Shown: one piece after another, positions 10,133 through 21,958 of the stretch | How the letters are laid out: every line of letters begins with the position of its first letter | Position numbering within the stretch: position 1 is the stretch's first letter | The notes under the pieces: model-generated | Seen by the model: the letters and a program-made list of their open reading frames with translations, nothing else | Told to the model about the DNA's origin: nothing | Database searches by the model: none | Program-made: the position numbers and the translations under genes | Source: Puccinellia tenuiflora | Lineage: Eukaryota > Streptophyta > Magnoliopsida > Poales > Poaceae | Length of the DNA: 64,000 nt | Reading direction: 5' to 3' | Assembly: GCA_012064385.1 (NCBI GenBank) | Contig: QRDG01002503.1 | Location: 218,308-282,307 of the forward strand

Positions 10133-12688
10133 ACTAGAGTCAATAATCTAGTTTACATTTTCTCGATCCAACACTCATGGTGTCTAACACTCATGGAGTC
10201 TCAGTGCTGATCATGTTTGCTCGTGGAAGAGGTTCTGTCCGTGTTCTGTACTATACAGTTCTTTATGTTCTTTGCAAAACGTCATTGTCACCTAATTTGA
10301 CATTATTTATCATCACATGATAAACCTTATATCATCACATGATAAACTCACATCATCATATGATGAATATAATATATTTGGTTAGAGAGTGAGATTTTCG
10401 TTTCCCTTTTATGCTTACATGACGTATGATCAGTCAAGAGAACTTTCACATAGCATGTGCACCCGGAACTCACTCAGTCTTGAAACAAAATTTCTCAAAC
10501 CAAAATATTATATCTTTTAATCCTTGAATTAATCATATACTCCTATATGTTGTAGACTCACAAATCGACAGTGCAATCATGTCACTTCGATATTTCCGAT
10601 CATGCTTTCGCTGCGCTTCTGCTATCATGAGATCCCCAATCTAGTTTGGTTTTATGACTTCAACCAAGTCTACCAATCTCTAGATTCTATTATCTCAACT
10701 CCATAGAAAAATGACTCCTCATTTAACATGTTTCTTCTAACCAAGAACTTGGGTCACATATCGTCAAATACAAACACATGGTTCTTATATGTTTAGTCCT
10801 ATGAACGATTCATAGTGAATTCTAACATATCCTCCAACCATCATTTTGTACTGAGTTATCAACTCAATGTTTCACCTATTTCTCACAAGCAGATGAACCT
10901 TTCTTCTCTTGTTTTATTTTGAACTCCTTCAAAATCTTACTTAGGTTAAACATCATGACATAATGCTTTATCAAACATATCTATCCTCCATAGATACATC
11001 TATCTCCATAGATATTTGACATTCAATTTCTAACTTCACAAGTTATACGTTGGTTCCTGAATTGCTTACAACATTTATGAAATCTCCATTTCACACAAAC
11101 AAGATGTTGTAAACTCCCACTCAAATATACACCATACACATATTAAATTGTGAAACCACTTTGGCTCCCACTCAGAAATATGTTATCTCCATATTTGACC
11201 ATGAATTAACTAGCTCCCACTCAAACATATGTCACCACATATTTTGATCTTTGGAAAATAGTTTCTGCTCTAACTTAATATATGTCACCACATATGTTAA
11301 TTAGATCACACTCGTGTAATTTCTCGATATTTTGGACACCTCCAAAATTCTTAATTAACTATTAATATCGAGAACTCTTTATACGAACACTAGTACTCTA
11401 CTAGCTTTAAGTTTTATTTATTCTCTACAAAACACCTTTTGAGGAATAAATATGTGAAACATCACTTTCACAAAATCAAGCAACAATTACTTTGTGATTT
11501 AAACTTAACATAGGATGACTCTTAGTCACTTTCGTATTTAAGGTTTCTATTTCTTCTTTGTAGTTTCGTAGGTATGTCTTGTTTCTAAAACATGACAAGT
11601 AAATCATGAATATTATTTTGTAACCTAACAAAACTTTATATTCTTGAATCCTACTTTTCTTTAGACAAGCTAAACCGAAATTCAATGATCACCATCATTA
11701 ATTCCTTTATGTGTCAAGTTTTAACCAACATAGCACTTTACATATGTGCCACTTGATACATAAACAAGCAAGGTTTTAGCTTTTCCATTCCATCAATTCT
11801 TTTATCAATGAAACCTTTTCACGATAAATCCACTAAAACACATAGCACAACCAACAAATTGGTTTGCCCCTTTTAGTCTCATATTGTGGAATCACATTCA
11901 TAGTCATACTTATGAATATACTACAACATTATTCGCAATAGTCTCTAATTATCTCATAATTAATGAAACCACCTTTTCTCATAACTCATATGAAAAAATG
12001 TTTATGCGAATCATTAAATAGATCCTTATTTCTAAACAGAGTGTTTATCAAATAAATCTAAATGCTATTATTAAACCCCCCGAAATAAAACCCTTCTTTG
12101 AGACCACACAATATCAAATAGTGTGTGATTACAATATCTTAGGACATATCAAACTCCTTTGAAAATATTCTAAATATTGTAATTTGTGATAACACTTCTC
12201 ACAAGTCCGCATACTAACATATAACTCAAATATTTTGTCTCTTTTGATCAAATCATAAAGACTCAATTTTCTTGTTAACTTAATATCCTAAACTCCAGAA
12301 ATTTATTTGATCTCATCAAATATCATAACTCGAATAAATACACCTATTTAATCATTTATGATAGAGTACACAAAATAATGACATCTAACATTTGCTGAAA
12401 ATACAACCAACACTTGTGTTTATTTTCGGCAATTCATGGCACTCTTCCAAAGGGTGGCATTTTAGTCATACTCATTACAATAAGGCGCATTGATAAAACA
12501 TCAAAATGTTTATTCAATTTTTAGCATGACTAAAACAATTGTCATTATTAAGTTTTGGATATTTTAGTATGTCACATATTTTATAAATGTTCAACCAATT
12601 TATCATCTAGATTATAATAAGAATAACACACTTATAATCGAAAACTTGTGATTTCCAAAAAGGATCACTCATGAAAATAGAACAACCA
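10120..12688 (-). other. Copia 3' internal region, non-coding
   Basis: AT-rich sequence without long frames. On the minus strand it repeats short GAGTGGGAGC-like units (complements near 11114-11123, 11165-11175 and 11213-11223) and ATATGTGGTGACATAT-like palindromes near 11229-11302. Likely degenerate copia 3' sequence. Confidence 0.6.
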
Positions 12689-12879
12689 TCTATTATATAA
12701 TTAAAACACAAGACAATGGACAGCTGAGATTTAACAGTTTAGCGTTACAACATATCAATGGTTGAGATTAATCAATGTGGTCTCAAAAGAGCTGGCACGA
12801 TTATGGAAGAGTCCTGGATCGGATCAAAAGGACGATGCAAACCAGGACGTTGAATAGCTATGGAAGAGTCTTGGATCGA

Positions 12880-13150
12880 AAAGGCTACCACAAAATCGTT
12901 CTGATCAACGACCCAACATCGACGAGCTGAGATGGCGGCGGAAATCTGGCGGCCAAGGATTTTCTAACGAGATCCGGCCAATGGCGTAGTAACGATCTAA
13001 TAAGACGGCGTCGCCCTGCTGGTCCAGAGGCGTGTCGTCGATCATCTGGAGACTGCGTGTCCGTTCGCTGATCTGTTGCAGAAAAGCCAAGAAGGGGAAG
13101 CTGATGGTGGCGGCCCTGCGGGCAGGCTTCTCGAGACATGCCGGCCGACC
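12880..13150. other. GC-rich insert in Helitron, possible captured gene fragment
   Basis: About 270 bp of high GC in an otherwise AT-rich Helitron. Overlapping minus-strand frames exist (12885-13181 and 12905-13090), but I recognise no domain. Plant Helitrons often carry host gene fragments, so this is the natural candidate; the origin is unknown. Confidence 0.3.
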
Positions 13151-13857
13151 GGCTAGCTACATTATGTACTCCAATCCACAAAAGAGAGTTTGTTTTAGGT
13201 AGCCATCCATGACTAATTTGATGATGGTAAATAGATTCTTCACTACAGGTGCGCGCTTGCCGTAATCGATGATGGCATCATCTGGAGTGGTGCTGCGTAT
13301 GCGTGGCACGCCGTAGAACACAGGTATTTTTTTTATTTTTGTTTTTGTTGCCACTGCGTACTATGCAGGTCATTAGATCTGTTTCTTCTTTTGTAATGTA
13401 TGCAGTAACCTTGCTGTTCTTAGATCGTTCATGCTCCTTGATCTTCGATGCCCCATATGCATGCATCCAGGAGACCAGAACAATATTGATTCCGTCTGAG
13501 CACCGTGGATGATCCTGCTTTCCCTAACCGGTTCACCCCATATATAGGACCTAAAAGCTCATCCCCATATAGGACCTAAAAGCTAACACAAAGGTAAGTC
13601 ACGGTTGTTTTTTCAGTTCTGATAGCAGGCTCGGTTGAATTTGTTTTTCTTCAAGATAGTAATTCTAGAGAAGTTTAATATCTGAAGGATGAACAGTGAA
13701 TCATATTGTTATTCTTAAAAAATACTGTCAAGGGTTCTTATATATCCAACGACAATGGTATGAATATTTGGTCGGATAATTGATGGATGTGTTCAGTCTA
13801 TAATTTTCATTATCACGAATAATGGTAATAGATCGATGTTTATTCTTTGTAGAGTAA

Positions 13858-13886
13858 CTAGCTGGGTGGCCCGCGCATTTGCGCGC
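13858..13886 (-). other. Internal Helitron 3' terminus, minus orientation
   Basis: On the minus strand: hairpin CGCGCA-AA-TGCGCG (13872-13885), then CTAG ending at 13858, followed by T. Same family as the outer end at 17665. Confidence 0.65.
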
Positions 13887-14485
13887 CTAGATTTACTATA
13901 TATCATATTTGTTAATTTTGATGTGTATCTTTCACCAATAATTCTTTATAGGATGACCATACGGATATTTGGATAACTGAATCAATGGGTCATTAAAGGT
14001 ACCATGAGACAGCACACAGTTAGAAGGTACGACTATAATGATACTATGTGGTTTGGATCGATGGATCATTAAAGGTATGATGAGTCGCTCCGCAATTAGG
14101 AGCATGAGACAGCGATGGCATTATTCTACTACATCAGCGATGCTGAGACGTTCAAAAAATTGAAGGAACGACATACTACCGTCAGCTTCTGGTAATATCG
14201 ATGGGCACTTCCTTTTCATGTTTGTTTCATGTGTTAACATCCTACGAGTACCTATCTTTCATCGTGTGTTTGGATGTTCATCTGAACATGCCTTGCTAGC
14301 TTTATTTTCTTCTGAATAATTATTCATAAGGATCGGTCATGGACATAATATTGTTTCCCCCCTGTGTATTAGTTTTGTACCGTAAATGTAACATTTGTAA
14401 ACTCAATTAATCGTAGATAATGTGTGCTCGAAATCCTCAATTATCCATGTAAGCAGAGCCACCAGTCTACACCTTCTAAATTTGC

Positions 14486-14620
14486 AGCTGCCGAGGTGAG
14501 TGTCTATATTCTCTCTGTGTAACTGCTTTTACTAATGGATGAACCATTATTTGAGTGCAAATAAATTTAGAGCATCTAAGTAAATCTTTATGTTCAAGTT
14601 ATGTAATTCTAATGGTGATG
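14486..14620. repeat. Helitron internal duplicate, copy 1
   Basis: About 135 bp (GTCTATATTCTCTCTGTGTA...) that recurs with scattered changes at 16456-16590, indicating two related Helitron bodies joined together. Confidence 0.7.
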
Positions 14621-16120
14621 TTTCTCGAACATTTTGGCCTTACTGTCTTGGTGCTCTTTTTCTGTTAGTTATGTACTTATGTAATAAGCTATAACAAGTA
14701 AAAATCAATTTGGTACAATTAAATTATTTTTAGAATTAGCAGCATCGTATTTCTTGATATGGAACAGTTAAATTTATGGAAAACACACCAGTGGCAATAG
14801 TATAAGATGCTTACTATTAGTTGTATTGACTCACCAATGCCTTAAACATTTTTGTAGGCACTATATTCTCCACTAGCCTGTCGGCTTTGCTTTGCATTTT
14901 ATTTTCCTAATCTTTGGTGTTCACAGTAAATAGAGTTTGCTCAGTCCTTGAAAATGCATGGAAGTTTTTTTTTTGCAGATCTCCATTCGTGTTTGTGCAA
15001 CTAAAAAAGTTTTGAAATTAAAAATAAAGCTGGCCAATGAACCTTTTGATACAAAATACATATTGCCATTACACACAAAAAAAAGAAAGAAAGGGAAGAG
15101 AAACGATGCAGCTGAACAGATGCATGCATGCATTGCAAATAAAAGCATAAACGGGGGCATCCATGCGGGGTAATTAGCAGGGATTTATAGCCCATGACAA
15201 AAAAGTGAACAGAGGGAAAGGAAATGGAGGGACGTAATCTATAAAGCAGAAGACGTTTGTAATACTATTGCTAGCCCATGCATGTGCACAGATTGATGAC
15301 TAGGAGCATAAGATACTCGCAAAAAAAATATTGAGAGGTGGTCTTTGGCGATGGAATATAAGTCTACTAGCGCGAAGAATTTATGTATGTTGATTTGTCG
15401 GGTTCGAGTGGCATCACGTAGCATTGTCAGCCATTAATTCCCTTGGTTGTTCATGTTTGCAAGGTAGCTCAAGGCTATTTGTTTTCTCTTCATTTCTGTT
15501 GCCATTTGTTTCTCTCTTCTATTCTTTCCATGCAGCAGTCAACAATTTTTTTTATCTAAACCTCGCCCCGATAGAAAGAAATAATGAGTTTATCTTCTCA
15601 AAAAAATATCACACTTATCGTCCCAATATAAAATGAGTGAACAAGTCTAATTGTTTTCTCGGTGTGTGAATATTTTTACACTCAATTTACAAATTTATGT
15701 AAGAATTATTCTTATTTTACCACACATACTATGTAATTTGTATTCTAGGCATGGATATATGGAATAGACCATGACTTTGATGAGGATTTCAATACATCTT
15801 TAGCAAATGTCAACCTTTAGGCATTAGTATTATACTAGAGCAGATGAAGAATATAATTTCCATAAAAAATATGAAGAACAAATGCATTCGTACACTTAAT
15901 AACTAAAAATGTGAATAATATGATAGGTATAATCATGCATCTCACGCCTTCAATGTGTATCTAAGAAGGTTTTATGATTTAATGTGTATGAAATGTTATC
16001 TTCAATATGTTATATAAAATAATTTACTCAACATCTATAAAAGCATAATAAATAAAAACAAAGGAAGCAAATGAACGAAATGGAAAAAGCATTCAATATT
16101 AGTTATAAGTACAAAGCGTT

Positions 16121-16168
16121 AAAAATCTAGCCGACTCCGCTAACAAGGTGACCCGCGCATTTGCGCGG
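16121..16168. other. Abutting Helitron 3' ends in opposite orientation
   Basis: TCTAGCCGACTCCGCTAA (from 16126) matches the outer plus-strand terminus but has lost the hairpin. It directly abuts a minus-strand end with hairpin CCGCGCATTTGCGCGG (16153-16168). Confidence 0.55.
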
Positions 16169-16455
16169 CTAGACTTCTTGGTTTTATTTTACCTGATTTT
16201 TATCAAGTTCATCTATTGGAACTTTGGGGTGTTTATTTACCGTAGAACAATATTGCATGCCAAAATAACCATGTAACCAAATTTTACTATGAGAAATTTA
16301 TTTTATATTGTTTGCTCTCTCAGCTCTTCGCCTCAAATGATGATTTATATTCTATTTAATTTGCATGTTTATGATTGTATTTTGGTAAAGAAAAATCCAA
16401 GTGTGTAGGACGATGGCGGTGAAGTAGAGCCAACCAGTAAACTTTGTAAATATGC

Positions 16456-16590
16456 TCTGCCAAGGTTAGTATCTATATTCTCTCTGTTTAACTGCTTTTA
16501 CTGTTGGATGAACCATTATTTTCATGCAAATAAATTTAGAGCATCTAAGAAGATCTTTATGTTCAAGTTATTTAATTCTAATGGTGAGAA
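16456..16590. repeat. Helitron internal duplicate, copy 2
   Basis: Partner of 14486-14620. Confidence 0.7.
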
Positions 16591-16680
16591 ATCTATTATT
16601 TTCTTGGTTGTTCATGTTTGGGAAGTAGCAAATGCAATCTATTATTTTCTTCATTACATATAACGTTGGTCCTGCAATGT

Positions 16681-17209
16681 TTGAATCACTTTCTTACCTT
16701 CTATTTAGCTCTGATGCAGACATCATGAATGCTTTCGTTATCTAGACCTTACAACGTACACAAAAATATTGAGTTTTATAATCTCATAACTGTCACACTT
16801 TGTCTTCTAGACATGCAATGAGTGAACAAGTAGAATAGATTCCTCGGTGTAGGAATCTCTTTAGATTTAATATAATAAACTCAAGTAACAAAATGTATTG
16901 TTTTTTAGCGCAGGTACTCTTTTCTTCTTATTCTGATGCAGACATCATGAATGCTTGAATCACTTTCTTACCTTCTATTTAGCTCTGATGCAGACATCAT
17001 GAATGCTTTCGTTATCTAGACCTTACAACGTACACAAAAATAATGAGTTTTATAATCTCATAACTGTCACACTTTGTCTTCTAGACATGCAATGAGTGAA
17101 CAAGTAGAATAGATTCCTCGGTGTAGGAATCTCCTTAGATTTAATATAATAAACTCAAGTAACAAAATGTATTGTTTTTTAGTGCAGGTACTCTTTTCTT
17201 CTTATTCTG
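16681..17209. repeat. Tandem duplication, 274-bp unit, in Helitron
   Basis: Two direct copies, beginning TTGAATCACTTTC at 16681 and 16955. The junction (about 16934-16954) repeats a short piece of the unit (TGATGCAGACATCATGAATG), as expected from replication slippage or template switching. Confidence 0.85.
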
Positions 17210-17665
17210 GGCCGATTCGACATGGGCCTTGACCGCCATTTCCTTATGTGTATAATTGCCCAACTTTAATCATCAATATCTTACCAGATCAGATGAAGAA
17301 CACAAATTCCCTGATAAATATGAAGTTCACCTATGCATCAGTGTTTCTATGAGGTAGAAATGGTTATATCTATGTTTTAGAAAATCTAAAGCTTATAATT
17401 TTGTGTTGATATTAAATCATATATAGTTGATATTTCCCCATGAAAATATTGTTTGCATGAATATAGTGTTTCTACTCTTTTATTTATCATATAAAAATTC
17501 GACAAGCATATAGGTCAATTATAAGATAATTTAAGGAGATTTGCATGTAACGATGATAACAGAATATCAAATGTCTCCATGTTATTTGGATAAAAGAATT
17601 CAAAATTAGTTATGCAAACAACTTACCACAATCTAGCCGCGCAAATGCGCGGGCCACTCCGCTAG

Positions 17666-17974
17666 TTGTCTTTAACATGAATAACCGTCTCACATAAGCA
17701 AGACACACTAATTAAAATCACACTTAATTCGATTACAAAACTTATTCAAATCCTCTAATCCAAATGATAAATGTAGAGACAGATCGTTGCCGGCATCAAC
17801 TCCTTGATTGCCACTATTCTGCAACGTCTTCCCATATCCTTTATGCAAATCTCAAGCAGCAGGTTCTGTTTTCATAAAACAGAATGAGTATCAAATACTT
17901 ATCGAAACCGCCACAATTGCAATTTGGACTTAAACACTTATAACATGTATATCAATATATACTTTCTGCCTTGT
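17666..17974 (-). other. Copia internal, downstream of gag; nothing coding seen
   Basis: Resumed copia interior after the Helitron. No frame or motif recognised. Confidence 0.5.
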
Positions 17975-18577
17975 CAACTTCTCTTGCTATGGGTTCCACT
18001 TTGACATGACGCAGCCGAGACACAAACTCATAGAAAGTGATCAGATCCCTTCCCATGACATAGTCTCCGACATAATTCTTGAAGCTGGGGAGAAGCTAGC
18101 GTATCACCCCATCTATCGCGAAACCGTCTTTCATCTCGTGGTTCCAAACAAGCACTAGACGATGATGTATCTCATGCATTATCCTCAGGTGTTGTTCCAA
18201 GCAAGTGTTCTCTTCCATCTTGAGTGAAAGAAAACCGTTCAGACATTCAAACCTTACAATTCTAACTTGTGCTGAAAAACAATTTTTCAGTTCACCAACA
18301 ATCTCCATTGTAGTCAAGTTCTTGAATTGTCTACTTAGGTAAGAATTCATGAAGGTGCACATCATCCACTTGACTTTCAAGTAGGTGGTTCAAAACCACT
18401 CCATGTACTCTTCATCGCTTGCAGAAAAATTTTGGGTTTATCTCCTATTGGTTCTTCTAGCACGTAGAGCTGAGCATGGGTGTTTAGGACTTCTTTCAGG
18501 ACGCAGGTACTACTCAACAAAATTGACCCATTGAGACGCAGTTTTTCAGCAACGAACAGACTACCGTAGTCGACCAT
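17975..18577 (-). pseudogene. Decayed copia gag
   Basis: Minus-strand frames 18377-18577 and 18096-18380 carry remnants of the BARE-type Gag N-terminus. These include a start with KLRLNG, then LYVLEEPIGDKP, and further on a helical segment with MEIVGELKNCF and KMEENTCLEQHL. Below 18096 the similarity continues as FKNYVGDYVMGRDLITFYEF after a frame break. The pieces occupy the expected site about 1.2 kb inside the 5' LTR. Stops and frame shifts separate them and no zinc knuckle is seen. No pol follows. Confidence 0.6.
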
Positions 18578-19808
18578 GATCTACAAGGATTTTTGCAAAG
18601 ACATCTGGACTTTTGTTTATGATAATTTTAGTTCATCTTAATGAACTCCCACTAAACTCAACATCTCTCTGGTTGTTTAGTGACACACGATCCAAATCCA
18701 CTACACCACAACCGATCATCACGTGAGATGATGTAGCTTCAATGGTGAACATCGCCATGTTGATCATATCATCCATATGACTCGTGTTTAACCTTTCGGT
18801 TCTTGTGTTCCGAGGCCATGTCTGTACATGCTAGGCTCGTCAAGGAAACCGTAGTATTTTCGCGTGTGTAAATCTGGCTTACACCCGTTGTATGTGAACG
18901 TTGAATCTATCACACCCGATCATCACGTGGTGCTTTGAAACGAAGATCTTTGGCAACGGTGCATACTAGGGGAGAACACATCTTGATATTAACATGAGAG
19001 ATCACCTTATCATGCTACCGTCGCGATCACATCTAAGCATAACAATAAGGTGCATAAAAAGGATTAACATCACATGCAATTCATAATTGTGATATGATAT
19101 GGCTTTTCTTCTTGTGCTTTTGATCTCCATCTCCAAAGCACCGGCAAGATCTCCATCTCCGGCATGATCTCCATCATCGTGGCGCCATCACCATGGTTGT
19201 CCACCAACTATTGCAACTACAACTAATGCTACTCTTAGCAATAAAGTAAAGCAATTACATGGTGATTCATTGACACGCAGGTCACATAAAATAAAAGACA
19301 GCCATATGGCTCCTGCCGGTTGCCGTACTCGACGACATGCAAGTCGCGAAAGATTACAAACATGATCATTGCATACATTATCACAAATCACACATTGGCC
19401 ATACCACATCACATGACCCCCTCTGCAAAAACAAGTTAGACGTCCTCTACTTTGTTTATGCAATTTTTACGTGGCTTGGGTCAACGAGATAGAACCGTTC
19501 TAATCTACGCAAAACCACAACGGTGATATAGTAGTTGCTTATTTACTCATCCTTTTGAAAGGCCTTCCACTGAAAATTGCATCTTCACTAAAGCAAGAGA
19601 AACAGACACCCGCCAGCCACTTATGCAAAACAAGTTGCATGTCAGTCGTGGAACCGGTCTCTCGTGCGTGGACGAGTAAGGTTGGTCCGGGCCGCTTCAT
19701 CTCACAATACCGCAAAGACGCAAAGTGCACGCGAGAAGGTAGCAACATAAAATATCAACGCCCACAACACTTGTGTTCTAATCGCACCAACATCTACGAA
19801 TAGATCTA
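18578..19808 (-). other. Copia 5' untranslated leader
   Basis: Region between primer site and gag remnant. No long conserved frame. Frames near 19188-19463 and 19539-19803 are not recognisable proteins. Confidence 0.5.
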
Positions 19809-19821
19809 GGCTCTGATACCA
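19809..19821 (-). other. Copia primer-binding site (tRNA-iMet type)
   Basis: TGGTATCAGAGCC on the minus strand, one base from the 5' LTR end. This is the classic initiator-methionine tRNA complement. Confidence 0.9.
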
Positions 19822-19822
19822 C

Positions 19823-21681
19823 TGATGGGGTCGTAGCATAGAAAACAAAAATTTTCCTACGCAACAGGCGGAATAAACCCCAAGGATCTAGACCTACTAG
19901 ATGGAGGTAGCGAAGACGAGATCCAATCTCTTACCCTTGAAGATCAACAAACGCGTTTTGTCGGTGCAGGGGTTGGCTAGTCGATCCCCGCAACTAGACT
20001 CATCTAGTCGCGAGGAGATGTATTTCCTCGAAGTCCAATCCGACGAAGTGCCACAAGGGGTAGCACCTCCGCGGTATCCACACGTACGGCTCGATGTAGA
20101 TCTCCTCCTTCTTGATCCCGCAAGCAAGGTGGAGATGGCTAGATGGATCTCGGCACCACGACGGTTGTGGTGGCGTTGATGATGTAGTCTCCACGAGCAG
20201 GGCTTCGCCAAGCCAAGCAAGAGGAGAGGGAGAGGAAGGCATGGTGCAGCAGCCCTACGGCTAGGGGTGGTGCAGCAAGAGAGGAGGTGTGTCTCGCGGC
20301 AGCCCTCCGGGAGGGGTGGCGCAAGTGGTGGAGGTGGAGGGAGAAGAGGGGGGCGGCTAGGGCAGCAAGGGAGAGGCACAAGTGTACCGCACCCCTCCCC
20401 TTGCCCCTCCTTATATAGGAGGCCAGGGGGGGTGCGCCCCATCCCTTCCTAGGGCCGGCGGCTGGGGTGGCTTGGCCCCCAAGCCAGCCGCCCTAGGGTT
20501 AGGGTTTTGGTGGCCGGCCCCTTCCCTCTTGGGCCTCACGCATGGGCCCCTTGGGGCTGGGTGGTGCGGCTGGCCCTAGGCCAGCCCATCACCCTTTTAT
20601 CCCATGTGGGCCCCATACTCCTATGGGCCCCACTTCTAGACTCCTCTAGAACCTTCTAGAATATTCCGGAACTTTTCCGATACCTCCGGAAACCACTTTC
20701 CTTATATGAATCTTATTCTCCGGACCACTCCGGAACTCCTCGTGACGTCCGGGATCCTATCCGAGACTCCGAATCACCATTCGATCATTCCATCAATTAT
20801 CTCATCGCTAACCCTAGCTACATCGGAGCGTTAAGTGTGTGACCCTACGGGTTCGAGAACATGCAGACATGATCATATCAATAATCAATAGCGGGACCGG
20901 GATGCCCATATTGACTCCTACATATTCAACGAAGTTCTTTATCGATTGAACCACGATGCCGGAGATTCTTAATCTCGTATACGATTCCCTTTGTCTCACC
21001 GATATTTAATTTGCCCGAGATTTGATCGTCGATATCTCCATATCTAGTTCTATCTCGTTACCTGGCAAATTCTCTTTACTCGTCCATAATATAGGATCAC
21101 CGTGATTACCACTTAATCACATGGTTGCAACCTTTCCGATGCTATATTACCGAGAGGGCCCAGAGATATCTACTCCATCACATGGAGGGACAAATCCCAC
21201 TCTTGATTCATGTCACCCAACAACCTACCATCGGAGATACCTGAAAGCCACCTTTATAATCACCCAGTTACGAAGTGACGTTTGATGTCCACAAAGTATT
21301 CCTCCGGTAAACGGGAGTGACATAATCTCATGGTCTAAGGAAACTATACTTGGTATACTAAAAGTGTTGGCAATAAAACTGTTGTGACACGATCAATTGC
21401 AACTCTTTATTATTTGGGTCTTGTCCATCACATCATTACTCCTAATGATATGACTCCGTTATCAAGTGACTATAACAAGTCCATGGTTAGGAAACTCTAA
21501 CCATCTCTTGACTAACGAACTAGTCCGGTAGAGGCTTACTAGGGACACCTGTTTGTTTATATTCCACACATGTATTATGTTTCCAATTAATACAATTATA
21601 GCATGGAGAATAAACTATTATCATAAACATGAATATGCTAATAAACCATTTTATTATTGCCTCTAGGGCATATTCCCAACA
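19823..21681 (-). repeat. Copia 5' LTR (right copy)
   Basis: 1859 bp, nearly identical to 8261-10119. Differences seen are one base in the A/T run near 19852, one extra G near 20426, C/T near 21354, and a 2-base change near 21647. TATA box on the minus strand at 20411-20417. Confidence 0.9.
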
Positions 21682-21686
21682 GTTTA

Positions 21687-21958
21687 AGGGTTCCGAGTCT
21701 ACAACCAACATGTTTTCGCCTGTGGCTACATGAAGATTGGGGACTCCATGCAATAATTTTAGTCTTCCGCTAGTATTTCTGTTGTAATGCTAGCTTCGTG
21801 CTATGCAAGTTGTAATGATTTTTTATGTACTCGATCATCATGTAATAATTGATATAATGTTGTGATATTTCATCGTAAACTGTGTGTGCAAATGAATCGA
21901 TCCAGGGGTTTGCACTATACACAGGGACTTGCCTATTTTTAAGTGCAGGTCCGATACA
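21687..21958 (+). repeat. Gypsy A 5' LTR, final part
   Basis: Resumes after the GTTTA duplication and matches the 3' LTR end (28736-29011). Ends in CCGATACA. Confidence 0.85.

Larger units (their letters stand above)
12689..17665 (+). mobile_element. Non-autonomous Helitron (composite)
   Basis: Begins TCTATTATATAATTAAAA at 12689 after an A, and ends at 17665 in CTAG followed by T. A palindromic hairpin (CCGCGCAAATGCGCGG, 17637-17652) stands 9 nt before CTAG. This is the full Helitron signature (TC...hairpin...CTRR, insertion between A and T). No Rep/helicase frame is visible. Two more hairpin ends of the same family lie inside in the opposite orientation (13858-13886, 16140-16168), and interior segments are duplicated. 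It sits in the copia interior and must post-date that element's assembly. Confidence 0.8.
8261..21681 (-). mobile_element. BARE1/Angela-like copia element, lacks pol
   Basis: Minus-strand copia with two 1859-bp LTRs (8261-10119 and 19823-21681) and a perfect 5-bp duplication GTTTA (8256-8260 and 21682-21686). Read on the minus strand the LTR starts TGTTGGGAATATGCCCTAG, the well-known BARE1/Angela/WIS start. The primer site is at 19809-19821 and the polypurine tract at 10120-10132. Without the Helitron the interior is about 4.7 kb, containing a decayed gag but no protease, integrase or reverse transcriptase that I can see. By eye the LTRs differ at about three substitutions and two 1-bp indels, so this is a recent insertion by a non-autonomous copy moved in trans. 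Confidence 0.9.

Noticed and set aside
13858..17665. GC palindromes CCGCGCAAATGCGCGG as terminators or operators
   Set aside because: Their distance to CTAG and the matching 5' TC end make them Helitron hairpins.
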